This document shows, in pieces, positions 52,386 to 62,280 of a stretch of DNA of 64,000 bases. The notes below the pieces were generated by a model that saw only the letters and a list, made by a program, of their open reading frames with translations, did not search any database and was not told the DNA's origin. The DNA comes from Longimicrobium sp. GTDB lineage: Bacteria > Gemmatimonadota > Gemmatimonadetes > Longimicrobiales > Longimicrobiaceae. Location of the stretch: assembly GCF_036388275.1 (NCBI RefSeq), contig NZ_DASVSF010000102.1, positions 42,558-106,557 on the forward strand, in the 5' to 3' direction. The position numbers and the translations under genes were made by a program. Numbering within the stretch: position 1 is the first letter of the stretch; every line of letters starts with the position of its first letter.

Positions 52386-53262
52386 CATTGAGAACCGTTT
52401 CCTGATGCTCGGCTTACCCGGAAGCGGGAAAACAACGTTTCTGGCGGCTTTCTGGCACGTTGTAGCAGATGCGGAGGGAGGCCGTCTTTCTGCAGCTGCG
52501 CTGCCCGCAGATCGGCGGTACCTAAACGCCATCCGAACTCGGTGGGAGCAAGGCCTGCCCGCAGAGCGGACACTCTTCACGGCGGATCACACGGCCTCCA
52601 TGCGGGTCCGGGATCAAGTTAGCGGGGGCGAGGCGGATTTGCTGTTTCCTGATCTCTCCGGTGAACACTTTGAACGTCAGTGGACCGAGCGTCACTGCCT
52701 GAATTCATACTTGGACATGGTTCGGGAATCAGCGGGAGCTCTGCTGTTTCTCCATCCAGATCGGGTGATACCGCCACTTCGCCTAGAAGAAGTTTTTGCC
52801 TTGGCAAAAAGCCTCGGTGCGCCGGTCTCCGCACCGGATGCTCGTGTGAAGCCAATCCCATTCACACCAAGTAGTGCCGCTACGTCCGCACAACTGGTTG
52901 ACGTTCTGCAAGTGCTTGCAGACCATGCGCCGAAAGTCTCCTTTCCGCTCGGAATCGTCATCTCTGCGTGGGACAAAGTTCGCGGGATCCATGCACCGCC
53001 CGCACCTTCCGAGTGGCTAAGTAGGGAACTTCCGCTTTTGGAGCAATACCTCCGGAGCAACGATGATCGGTTCTATATCCGAGTATTTGGAGTGAGCGCC
53101 CAAGGTTGGGATTATCCGGGCGATGACCAGCTACTCCGGTCGACTCCGAATCCTTCCGACCGGATCACCGTTGTAGCTGACAACGAAGAGCCCCACAGAG
53201 ACATCACGTCGCCGGTTTCATGGTTGCTGAGTACATCTCAGGCGAGACGTGAGGAAACGTGA
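52378..53262 (+). CDS. P-loop GTPase (double-GTPase 1-like)
   Basis: 294 residues. P-loop GLPGSGKT (12-19), G3-like DLSG (92-95, in FPDLSGE) and G4-like SAWDK (196-200). The arrangement differs from its neighbour, no cysteine cluster, so the two are separate families rather than a duplication. ATG 52378 is used; TTG 52366 and GTG 52372 are alternatives. Overlaps the previous gene. Matches what I recall of DO-GTPase1 proteins. Confidence 0.8.
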   Translation: MDNIENRFLMLGLPGSGKTTFLAAFWHVVADAEGGRLSAAALPADRRYLNAIRTRWEQGLPAERTLFTADHTASMRVRDQVSGGEADLLFPDLSGEHFERQWTERHCLNSYLDMVRESAGALLFLHPDRVIPPLRLEEVFALAKSLGAPVSAPDARVKPIPFTPSSAATSAQLVDVLQVLADHAPKVSFPLGIVISAWDKVRGIHAPPAPSEWLSRELPLLEQYLRSNDDRFYIRVFGVSAQGWDYPGDDQLLRSTPNPSDRITVVADNEEPHRDITSPVSWLLSTSQARREET

Positions 53263-55391
53263 CTACGATCTCGCTCGACCAAGTCCTTCACGGTTACGCT
53301 CACGGCCACCGCCGTCTGGCTGGGTCGGTCACTCTTTCGATGGATGCGGAACGGTCCCTACTATTTCTGAGTGACTTGTCTGGCGCCGGGCGAGTACCTG
53401 AATTCGACTCGTACCTGACCGGGTATGCGCTTGCTAGCGCATCGGTCTTTGCTTTCGCCCGGACGTGGTACGCGGAAGAGATGCCGCGTCCTGGATGTGT
53501 CTGGACACACACATTGTTGATTCCTTTCGCGGAACTTGCGCGTATTCCGGACCTCCGGATTCTACTGGACATTTTTCGGCGGCCAATTCTGAACGATGAT
53601 CTGCTCGCGTACTCGGAACCGCTTACGCTTACGGTGGACTCTCGGCACGCAGCAGCGGCGTGGCGAAGGATGGATTTAGATCGAATCGTTCGGACCACGG
53701 CTATTGCGGCGCTAAATGCCTTGTACTCTACGCCAGAAAGACATCTTGTGGTGCCGGCATCCGAAGGGGCGGCTTTTGAAGAGTTGACATTGCTTGTTTG
53801 GAGCCAGCAATGGCCGCGGCTCCGGCGCGAATTCCGGTTCTGCACTGGCGCGCTTGGGCCACGGGCAATTCCCGTTGAAGGATTCGATTTACAAATCGTG
53901 CCAGAGAGCCGTACCTTCGCGTTTCGAGACATACCGGATCACCTTGTTCTCTCCCCCCCCTTCGAGCACCTGTTGGAGGACATAAGCGCGCACTGGAGCC
54001 GTCTCCTGTGGGCAGATCTATGCGGACCCCCGACCGAACTCCGGAGGTACCTCTGGGCGTATGGGGCAGATGTGAGCGGCGGACGAGGCGGAATGCGCAG
54101 TCTCTGCACAGTGCTCCTTAAGGCGGGTGAGAAACCGGAGGGCGGGCACGATTTGGCTTCGCTATTGGACGAAATAGCAGCGGTTTTCCCGTCTCCCGAT
54201 GAGGCTGGAAGGCTGAAACGCGCCTTGTTCGGCGGGCCGGCGGTCCGCCGGGATGCTGGATTCGTCCAAGCCTCCGACTCGACCGTCCTCCAAGCACTCA
54301 CAACTGCTGTAGCCGGTTCCGCAATCGCTCCGGGAACCCTCGACTTGGATACTCGATGCGGCACCCTTCTCGTCGAAGATCCTGCGGCCGCAAGGATATT
54401 GTTCTTATCGGCGTTGGAAGCACGAACGGACATCGGCCGATGCATCGTGACGGCGATGGTAGATCGAATGCCTGCGAGCATGCTTGCCGAAGTCTTGAGT
54501 GCGCATCCGGCACTCGCGGCTTCACTGATCAAGCTGCGACCGGATGCCGTGCATGAGCCGGCGTTTTGGTGGGTTTCGGAAGATTTGCGACGGACGCTGG
54601 TTGAAGTGTCGTTCAGGGCTGCGTCGACTTCCGGTGAACGTGCTCAGCTGGTCCGAACCGTCTTGAATGCCGGTCTCTTCGAGCTTCCTCCCGGAACGAC
54701 ACGCCAGTTGGGCGCAATCGGAGCTACGGCTCTGCTGGATTGGCTTCAAGCAAACAGCGGCAATAGTTTGCCAGCGCTTGGTACCGGCTGGACTGAGCTT
54801 CTACGAGCCCATCCCAGACGTGTCACTGATTGGTTGACCCGCGTTGCTCTACCAGCCACCAGCGTCTGTTCGGTACTACCTGATATCTTGGATCCGACAC
54901 GTATTTACCGGGACGATAACGCCTCCGTGGCTTGGCTCGGGCTGATCCGGGCGTCAGCGAGGCGGGGTGAAACGCACACCAATGCTTTCGTGCGCAGTTG
55001 CGCATTCGGCTTTGCGTTGTCGAAGCTGGACCAGTCCCACGACGGAGCTGTGCTGATGGCGACCGTTTTTCCGTCTTTGCACCGAGCGCTAGCAGCTAAT
55101 AGCTACGATCACCGAACTTGGACCCTTATCGAAAGCTACTTGCCGCATCTGGGCTTCCTCTGGGATTGGGATCGCTGTGAGAGGTTACGCCGAGCGTTCA
55201 TCGAGAGCTATGTTGAGAATGATTGGCCGCCGGAGTACTTCCTCGCTGCTGCACAAGCCGCGAGTGTACGGCCCGCGCTTGAGGCATTGCTCGGAGAAGT
55301 GCGCAATGGGAAGGCGTTCCGAAAGCGAGTTCGGGCTGCCGTGACCGAGGCGCGAGACGCTGCGAAGGTGCTTTCGCTCACTGAAAGATGA
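53259..55391 (+). CDS. GAP1-like GTPase-associated protein
   Basis: 710 residues. The N terminus has QVLHGYAHGHRRLAGS (8-23), LFLSDLSG, YLTGY, and TWYAEEMPRPGCVWTHTL (69-86), the hallmark set of the GTPase-associated protein 1 N-terminal domain (type N1) as I remember it. The middle and C-terminal parts are helical with repeat-like character. No P-loop. Name notwithstanding, a GAP activity is not shown by the sequence. GTG 53259 overlaps the preceding stop. Last gene of the operon. Confidence 0.75.
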   Translation: MTTISLDQVLHGYAHGHRRLAGSVTLSMDAERSLLFLSDLSGAGRVPEFDSYLTGYALASASVFAFARTWYAEEMPRPGCVWTHTLLIPFAELARIPDLRILLDIFRRPILNDDLLAYSEPLTLTVDSRHAAAAWRRMDLDRIVRTTAIAALNALYSTPERHLVVPASEGAAFEELTLLVWSQQWPRLRREFRFCTGALGPRAIPVEGFDLQIVPESRTFAFRDIPDHLVLSPPFEHLLEDISAHWSRLLWADLCGPPTELRRYLWAYGADVSGGRGGMRSLCTVLLKAGEKPEGGHDLASLLDEIAAVFPSPDEAGRLKRALFGGPAVRRDAGFVQASDSTVLQALTTAVAGSAIAPGTLDLDTRCGTLLVEDPAAARILFLSALEARTDIGRCIVTAMVDRMPASMLAEVLSAHPALAASLIKLRPDAVHEPAFWWVSEDLRRTLVEVSFRAASTSGERAQLVRTVLNAGLFELPPGTTRQLGAIGATALLDWLQANSGNSLPALGTGWTELLRAHPRRVTDWLTRVALPATSVCSVLPDILDPTRIYRDDNASVAWLGLIRASARRGETHTNAFVRSCAFGFALSKLDQSHDGAVLMATVFPSLHRALAANSYDHRTWTLIESYLPHLGFLWDWDRCERLRRAFIESYVENDWPPEYFLAAAQAASVRPALEALLGEVRNGKAFRKRVRAAVTEARDAAKVLSLTER

Positions 55392-55927
55392 TGAGACATC
55401 CTGTTCGGTGCCGAATTGACGTGAATAACGCTTTTAGTCGTGCGCCCGCGGGCGCCAACCAAGTGTCAGGGTTCAGGTGCAGGCCAGATTCGAGACCACT
55501 GAGTAGTGGAGCCGCTGCGCACCCGGCTCGTCGCCACTTCGCCTCGATTCGCCACCACCGCTCTCCTGCTGTTGTTCGCACGCCATTTCGCCAGCCCGGC
55601 GCGTCATAGCGCCGGCCTTTGGGTTCACTTGCCACGGCCCAGCAGATCCCCCGCCCGCGACACACTGCAGACTCATGTCCGGGTCGTGTACATCACGATT
55701 GATCAATGCAATTCGCTGCTCCTTCGCTAGCCGACCGGATTGGTTAGCCAAAATTGTGTTGGGGCACTAATGCCGTCGTGCGCCGGTGCGCAGTACGGCG
55801 TAGCCGCCAGCGCCGGTCTACTGAGCGGCGGCGTTCCACGTCGTTCGCGTCGAGGCGGCATGGGTCAGTTCGTGAAGGCACGGGAGTACGTTTGAGTGCG
55901 GTAGGGGCGTCGTATGCCGCCAGCCAA
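55392..55927. other. Gene-free stretch downstream of the GTPase operon
   Basis: 536 bases of mixed, lower-GC composition. No reading frame has coding-like composition or a credible start. A small hairpin (CCGGCGC/GCGCCGG, 55596-55615) could end the GTPase transcript. The stretch probably marks the right edge of the island; no insertion sequence end, tRNA or attachment repeat was found. Confidence 0.5.
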
Positions 55928-57379
55928 TCAGCGGAGGTACGGCGCCACGTTGTCCGCGATGTCCTGCAGTTCGGCGTCGGTCAGCCCCAGCCGGTGGCGG
56001 AGCTCCGCCCAGCGCTGCGCGATGCGCGCGCCGCCGGCCGTGGTGGCGTCCGAGCCGTAGAGCACGCGGTCCAGCCCGATCTTGCGGATTGTCTCCGTGA
56101 TCTCCCGCAGCGCATCTTCCGAACCCAGCGCCCCCGGCACGCTCTCCGCCAAGTCGAAGTACAGGTTCCGCGTTCGGGGGTCGCCCGCGGCGATGGCGGC
56201 CGCGTAGACGGCCAGCGGCTCCGCACGGTACTGGTTGCCGCCCCACAGGTGGGCGATCTGCACGGGCACGTCCGGCGCCGCCGGCAGCAGGTGGTTCAGG
56301 AACGCCTCCGCGTGTGCCCGCGCGTACTCGCCGCGTGCCTCGGAGTGCACCACGATCGCCAACCCCTCCTCGTTGGCGGCCTGGAACACGCGGCGCACCT
56401 TCTCCAGGTGCTCGGGGTTCAGCACGTCTACCCTGCTGCCGCGGAAGTGCATCTTGATCCCCTTCATCCGCAGTTCGCGGGCGCACCGCCGCACCTCGGC
56501 CACGGCAAAGTCCAGCAACGGGCGAACGCCGCAGAAGCCCACCAGCCGGTCCGGGTAGCGCCCCACCTGCGCCGCCGTCCAGTCGTTCTCCGCGCGCGTG
56601 GTCGCCTCGTCGCTGTGCCAGTAGCCGACCGAGAGGACGACGGCGCGCTCGATCCCCGCCTCGTCCAGGTTGTCGATCAGGTTGTCCGCCGTAATCACGC
56701 GCTCGAACGCCCACTCGGGGATGCGCATCAGCAGCTCCGTGGCGATGCGCCACCTACCCCCGGCATCCCGCCGCAGGCCCATGGAAAAGGCCAGGTTCGT
56801 GCGGCCGGACTGCACGCTGAGAACCTCGCCAGCAACGTGCGCGACGGTCCCATCCACGGAAACCGCGTTGGCGACGAACCGTCTGCCCGGCTGCATCCCA
56901 TCCACCGCGGCGGCCGCCGCCTCGCGGCCCCGCACCCACGGCAGCGTTTCTTCCGTGAGATCCACCACCTGCGCGTCGTCGGTGTAGAGGGCGCCCGCGT
57001 CGGCGCTGCCGCTCAGCCGGCCGCGCTCGCGGAGCAGCGAGTCCAGCGCCGCGGGCAGGGCGACGGCCGGGAGCGACGCGGGACGCTTGGTGACCGAGGC
57101 CGGCCCCACCAGGTGCTGGTGATGGTCGACGAGCGGAACGATCCGGGCCCGCTGCGCGCGAGGCGGCGAGGCAGCCGACGTTTCGCTTGCGGGCGAAGCG
57201 GGCATGCTCGAACTCGCAGGTGCGGCGCAGCCCGGGGCGATCGCGAGGATGGCGGCGACTGCGAAGGCGGATGTCCATCGCGTGGAGGTCGGGCGACCGG
57301 AGTGGCCCTGCCGCGCCAGGACGGCGAATGCGGGAGAAGCGGACTGCGGCGGTACGGATTGGAGCGATCGCGGGATCAT
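55928..57379 (-). CDS. Amidohydrolase family protein with inserted NTF2-like domain
   Basis: 483 residues, minus strand. An N-terminal lipoprotein-like signal ends with PGC. DHHQHL opens the metal-dependent barrel (HxH). Then residues ~100-195 look like a SnoaL/NTF2-like insert (YTDDAQVV, VRGREAAAAAVDGM, DAGGRWRIATELL). The barrel continues with VVHSEARGEYA, IAHLWGGNQ and LYGSDAT, which carry the remaining His and Asp ligands. It resembles COG2159-type hydrolases/decarboxylases. ATG 57379; no strong ribosome-binding site. Confidence 0.85.
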   Translation of the reverse strand: MIPRSLQSVPPQSASPAFAVLARQGHSGRPTSTRWTSAFAVAAILAIAPGCAAPASSSMPASPASETSAASPPRAQRARIVPLVDHHQHLVGPASVTKRPASLPAVALPAALDSLLRERGRLSGSADAGALYTDDAQVVDLTEETLPWVRGREAAAAAVDGMQPGRRFVANAVSVDGTVAHVAGEVLSVQSGRTNLAFSMGLRRDAGGRWRIATELLMRIPEWAFERVITADNLIDNLDEAGIERAVVLSVGYWHSDEATTRAENDWTAAQVGRYPDRLVGFCGVRPLLDFAVAEVRRCARELRMKGIKMHFRGSRVDVLNPEHLEKVRRVFQAANEEGLAIVVHSEARGEYARAHAEAFLNHLLPAAPDVPVQIAHLWGGNQYRAEPLAVYAAAIAAGDPRTRNLYFDLAESVPGALGSEDALREITETIRKIGLDRVLYGSDATTAGGARIAQRWAELRHRLGLTDAELQDIADNVAPYLR

Positions 57380-57436
57380 CAGGCAGCAGGCAGGGGTGAG
57401 ATCTTGCTTCAAGACAGGTTTGATGCCGGCGGGGCG

Positions 57437-57448
57437 GCAAACGTTTGC
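57437..57448. promoter_or_regulatory. Perfect 12-bp palindrome GCAAACGTTTGC
   Basis: Lies 58 bases upstream of the amidohydrolase start, in the space shared with comF. Its core CAAACGTTTG resembles LacI/PurR-type operators. Half-sites GCAAACG and CGTTTGC recur at 63664-63682. No matching regulator gene is in the window. Confidence 0.35.
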
Positions 57449-57538
57449 AGGCCGAGTCGCATCCACGGCGGCGGTGCCGCGAGCCATTCCCGTTCGCGTC
57501 GCACGGCAGCGAGCGGCTTGCCGCGCCGAAGCAGAAGA

Positions 57539-57573
57539 GGGGCCGGACCTCCGAGAGGGGTCCGGCCCCTTTT
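57539..57573 (+). terminator. Intrinsic terminator in the comF leader
   Basis: GGGGCCGGACC (57539-57549) pairs with GGTCCGGCCCC (57559-57569), then TTTT. There is no plus-strand gene for over 2 kb upstream (55392 on), so the terminator must serve an unseen transcript, an antisense RNA to the amidohydrolase, or comF attenuation. Confidence 0.75.
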
Positions 57574-57666
57574 CCCGCGTTGGATACTGGATGCCCGGGG
57601 TTGCGTGGACGGGGGCGGCGCGTACCATTCAGGGGCTGTTCACTCCGTCTACTCGCATCCCGTCCG

Positions 57667-58440
57667 ATGCTCATCATCCCGCAGCTCGCGCGCGACGCCT
57701 GGGCCGGCGCGCTGGACCTGGTGTTCGCGCCCGTCTGCGTCTCCTGCCGCGCGCCCGTCCCCACGACGCTCCCGGACCGCGTCGTCTGCCAGGTGTGCTG
57801 GGCGCGCTGCCGCCCCCTCCCCGCGCCGCGGTGCGACCGATGCTGGGGGCCGGTGCCGGCGCGCGAAGACCCGCGCCCCAAGTGCCGCACGTGCGGCGAC
57901 TGGCCCGCGGCCGTCCGCTCCATCCGCTCGGCGTACGTGATGGACGACGTCCCGCGCGACCTGGTGCACGCCCTCAAGTACCAGGGGTGGGAAGCCGCCG
58001 CGGGACCCATGTCCGCCCGGATGGCCCGCATCACCTGGCCGCGCGACGTGAGCGACGAGGCGCGGCTGGTGGTCGCCGTGCCCACCAGCAAGGCGCGGCT
58101 GCGGGAGCGCGGCTACAACCAGGCGGCGCTGCTGGCCGCCGGGTTCGCCGCGCGCACGGGCCGCGTCGCCGCCCCGGAACTGCTGGAGCGAACGCGCGCC
58201 ACGGCCACGCAAACGGCCTTGCATCCCAGCGAACGCCGGGCTAACGTAGCGCGCGCTTTTTCCGTCCCCGCCAGGCAGGCGCCACGGGTTCGCGGCGAGC
58301 ACCTGATGCTCGTGGACGACGTGTGGACCACGGGTGCCACGGCGCTTGCATGTTCGCAGGCGCTGCTGGAGGCGGGGGCGCGCGTGGTGAGCGTCGCGAC
58401 CTTCGCGCGCGTCATCCCGGAGCTGGAGCGCCTGGGCTGA
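57667..58440 (+). CDS. ComF family protein (amidophosphoribosyltransferase-like)
   Basis: 257 residues. An N-terminal double-zinc-finger-like part (CVSCRAP, CQVCWARC, CDRCWGP, CRTCGDW) precedes a PRTase fold with the PRPP motif LMLVDDVWTTGAT. ComF proteins take part in natural transformation; the CoiA-like gene at 31474 may belong to the same process. ATG 57667 gives the expected N terminus (LLIPQLAR-like); the frame is open upstream. It follows a terminator. Confidence 0.92.
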   Translation: MLIIPQLARDAWAGALDLVFAPVCVSCRAPVPTTLPDRVVCQVCWARCRPLPAPRCDRCWGPVPAREDPRPKCRTCGDWPAAVRSIRSAYVMDDVPRDLVHALKYQGWEAAAGPMSARMARITWPRDVSDEARLVVAVPTSKARLRERGYNQAALLAAGFAARTGRVAAPELLERTRATATQTALHPSERRANVARAFSVPARQAPRVRGEHLMLVDDVWTTGATALACSQALLEAGARVVSVATFARVIPELERLG

Positions 58441-58493
58441 GAAAGCCCGGCGCTCCGCCGATTTTTTTCCATATTCACCACACGAGCGAGCAC

Positions 58494-59497
<1,004 letters not shown>

Positions 59498-59501
<4 letters not shown>

Positions 59502-60721
59502 GCCAGCGCAAGGCCACCATCGCCGACCTCAAGGACGAGGACGTCCGCGGCAAGCGCGTCCTCGTCCGGGTGGACTACAACGTCCCCATCGAGGACGGGC
59601 GGATCACCGACGACAAGCGCATCACCAGCACCCTTCCCACGCTGGATGCGCTCCTGCAGCGCGGCGCGCGCGTCGTCCTGCTGGCCCACTTCGGCCGCCC
59701 CAAGGGCAAGCCGAACGCGGAGATGTCGCTGCGCCCCGTCGCCGCGCACCTGGAAACGCTGCTGGAAGGCCGTAGCGTCCGCTTCGTCGAGGAGACCGTC
59801 GGCCTCCAGGCCGGCGGCGCCGTTTCGCTGATGCAGGACGGCGAGGTGCTGCTGCTGGAAAACACGCGCTTCCTCCCCGGCGAGGAAAAGAACGACTCGT
59901 CCCTGGCGGAGGAAATGTCCGCCCTGGGCGACGTGTACGTGAACGACGCCTTCGGGGCGGCGCACCGGGCGCACGCGTCCACGGCGGGCGTGGCCATCGC
60001 CATGAAGGCGTACGGCAAGCCCGCCGTCGCCGGCCTGCTGATGGACCGCGAGCTCCAGTACCTGGGCGGCGCACTGGCCGAGCCCGAGCGCCCGTTCGTC
60101 GCCATCCTGGGCGGCGCGAAGATCTCGGGGAAGATCGACGTCATCCGCAGCCTGCTCCCCAAGGTCGACCACCTGCTGATCGGCGGGGCGATGGCCAACA
60201 CCTTCTTCCGCGCGATGGGGCTCGCCACGGGCACGTCGCTCGTCGAAGACGACCGGGTCGACATGGCGCGCGAGCTCCTGGCCACCGCGGGCGACAAGCT
60301 GGTAATCCCGGTGGATGCCGTCGTCGCGCCCAAGCTGGAAGCGGGGCAGACCACGCAGACGGTCGCCCGCGAGTCCATCCCGTCCGACCAGTCCGTCCTC
60401 GACGTCGGCCCGAAGACGGTGGAGGAGTTCCGCCGCATCCTGTCCACCGCGCGCACGGTGCTGTGGAACGGGCCGATGGGCGTGTTCGAGATCGCGGAGT
60501 TCGCCGCCGGCACCCGCGGCGTCGCCGAGGCGGTGGCGGAGGCGACGGACCGCGGCGCGACCACCATCATCGGCGGCGGCGACTCGGCCGCGGCGGTGGC
60601 GGAGCTGGGGCTGGAAGCGCGGATGTCGCACGTCAGCACCGGGGGCGGCGCCTCGCTGGAATTCCTGGAAGGCAAGGAGCTCCCCGGCGTGGCCGCCCTG
60701 AACAACGCGGTGGCCTCGTGA
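59498..60721 (+). CDS. pgk: Phosphoglycerate kinase
   Basis: Transfers phosphate from 1,3-bisphosphoglycerate to ADP. The 407-residue protein has RVDYNVPIEDGRITDD, LLAHFGRPKG, the ADP-binding GGAKISGKIDVI, and the C-terminal loop GGGDSAAAV. GTG 59498 overlaps the gap stop. Standard length; all motifs intact. Overlaps the tpiA start by 4 bases. Confidence 0.97.
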
Positions 60722-61485
60722 CGGCGCCGAGGAAGCCCATCCTGGCGGGCAACTGGAAGATGAACCACGGGCCGTCGCAGGCGGCCCGCTTCTTCGCCGA
60801 CTTCCTGAACCTCGCCGAGCCGGGAGACGATCGCACCATCGCCTTCTTTCCCCCGGCCATCTCCTTCGCCGCCGCGCGCGAGGCGCTGCAGGGCCGGCCC
60901 GACGTGCGGCTGGGCGTGCAGAACGTGTACTGGGAGGAAAGCGGCGCTTTCACAGGCGAGCTTTCCGTCGGCATGGCCAAGGACGCCGGGGCGGAGCTGG
61001 TGCTCGTGGGCCACAGTGAGCGCCGCCACGTTTTCGGCGAGACGAGCGAGGAAACGGCCAGGAAGGTGCGCGCAGTGCTGGACGCCGGCCTGGTCCCCGT
61101 GCTCTGCGTGGGCGAGACCATCGACGAGCGCCGGGCGGAGCGCGCCGAGGCCGTCGTCGCCGAGCAGCTGGCTCCCGTGTTGGAGATCGTCCGCGCGGAC
61201 GAGGTGGGCGAGCTGGTGATCGCCTATGAGCCGGTGTGGGCCATCGGCACGGGGGTAACGGCCACGCCGGACGACGCGCGGACCATGCACGCGGCCGTTC
61301 GCGAGCGGCTGCGCGCCGCGTACGGCGCCGAGGCGGCGGACGCGGTGCCCATCCTGTACGGCGGCAGCGTGAAGCCCGACAACGCCGCCGAGCTGATGTC
61401 GCAGCCCGGCGTGGACGGCGTGCTCGTGGGCGGAGCGAGCCTGGACGCCGCCGGATTCGCCCGGATCGTGAAGGCCGCGGGTTGA
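60718..61485 (+). CDS. tpiA: Triosephosphate isomerase
   Basis: Interconverts DHAP and glyceraldehyde 3-phosphate. The 255-residue protein has AGNWKMNHG (Lys14), VGHSERRHVFGE (His), the catalytic AYEPVWAIGTG and the phosphate loop YGGSVKPDN. GTG 60718 overlaps the pgk stop. Standard length. Confidence 0.97.
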   Translation: MTAPRKPILAGNWKMNHGPSQAARFFADFLNLAEPGDDRTIAFFPPAISFAAAREALQGRPDVRLGVQNVYWEESGAFTGELSVGMAKDAGAELVLVGHSERRHVFGETSEETARKVRAVLDAGLVPVLCVGETIDERRAERAEAVVAEQLAPVLEIVRADEVGELVIAYEPVWAIGTGVTATPDDARTMHAAVRERLRAAYGAEAADAVPILYGGSVKPDNAAELMSQPGVDGVLVGGASLDAAGFARIVKAAG

Positions 61486-61511
61486 CACCGCGGCCCTTCG
61501 CCCTCAATTTA
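61482..61511 (+). promoter_or_regulatory. Candidate promoter of secG overlapping the tpiA stop
   Basis: TTGACA (61482-61487), 18 bp, AATTTA (61506-61511). The -35 is perfect, the -10 weak. It would allow secG to be expressed independently of the glycolytic operon. Confidence 0.5.
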
Positions 61512-61555
61512 GACGATTCTCCGTCGCAATCTTCCGCCAGTATTCGGGCTCATCC

Positions 61556-62071
61556 GTGTTCACGTTCCTGCTGACCCTGCTGATCATCGACGCGCTGGTC
61601 CTTCTTACCGTCGTGCTGTTGCAGGCGGGGAAGGGCGGCGGCCTTGCGGCCATGGGCGGCGGCGGAGGCGGCTCCGACTCGCTGTTCGGCGGCCGCCAGG
61701 CGGCCACGCTGCTCACCCGCATGAGCTGGTGGTGCGGCGGCGCGTTCATGTTCCTGGCCTTCTGCCTGTCGATCCTGTCGTCGCGCCCCGCGGGCTCGTC
61801 GTCCATCCTCCAGGAAGAGTTCCAGCGCGGCGGGCGTACGACGCCCGCGCCCACGGCCCCGGCGCTTCCCGGCGCCCAGCAGGGCCCGATCGGCGCCCCC
61901 GCGACCGGCGCCCCGGCCACCGGCACGCCCAACCCGCTGACGGGGAACGCGCCCGCGACCGGTGCCGCTCCGGCTCCGGCCACCGGAACGGCGCCCGCCC
62001 CGGCGGCGGGCGGCACCCCGGCACCCGCCGCGGGCACCACGCCCGCTCCGGCCACGACGCCGCAGCCGTAG
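61556..62071 (+). CDS. secG: Preprotein translocase subunit SecG
   Basis: SecYEG component. Residues 1-75 are standard: first membrane segment (MFTFLLTLLIIDALVLLTVV), the conserved LLQAGKGGGLAAM with Gly run GGGGGGS, and a second segment WWCGGAFMFLAFCLSIL. The remaining ~95 residues are an unusual Pro/Ala/Thr/Gly-rich tail with repeats such as PATGAPATGTP. Family members are typically 75-130 residues, so the tail is an oddity. GTG 61556 is used. Confidence 0.92.
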   Translation: MFTFLLTLLIIDALVLLTVVLLQAGKGGGLAAMGGGGGGSDSLFGGRQAATLLTRMSWWCGGAFMFLAFCLSILSSRPAGSSSILQEEFQRGGRTTPAPTAPALPGAQQGPIGAPATGAPATGTPNPLTGNAPATGAAPAPATGTAPAPAAGGTPAPAAGTTPAPATTPQP

Positions 62072-62094
62072 GGCTGGACGAACGCTTCGCCCCG

Positions 62095-62130
62095 ACGGCC
62101 CCCTCCCGGTACTCCGGGAGGGGGCCGTTT
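62095..62130. terminator. Terminator after secG
   Basis: Perfect 15-bp stem (ACGGCCCCCTCCCGG with its complement) around TACT, starting 23 bases after the secG stop; then TTTGCGTTT. Likely ends the glycolysis/secG transcript. Confidence 0.8.
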
Positions 62131-62280
62131 GCGTTTCCGCCCCCGGACCCTCGCCCCAGCACCGAAGGGGGAATGGAACTTGCTTCCGCGCCACCGCGAA
62201 CGCCCCGGTACGCGGAACGTCGGTTCTCTTGGGACTATGACGCCGGGGCCTGCACACTCGGAAGAACGGAGACGCAGCCC

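Noticed and set aside
55378..55751. Small frames downstream of the GTPase operon
   Set aside because: Codon usage is erratic and no start signal is present; the stretch is left as gene-free.
57380..57570. Signal recognition particle RNA or other housekeeping RNA before the terminator
   Set aside because: The SRP signature sequence is absent; no recognisable conserved RNA.
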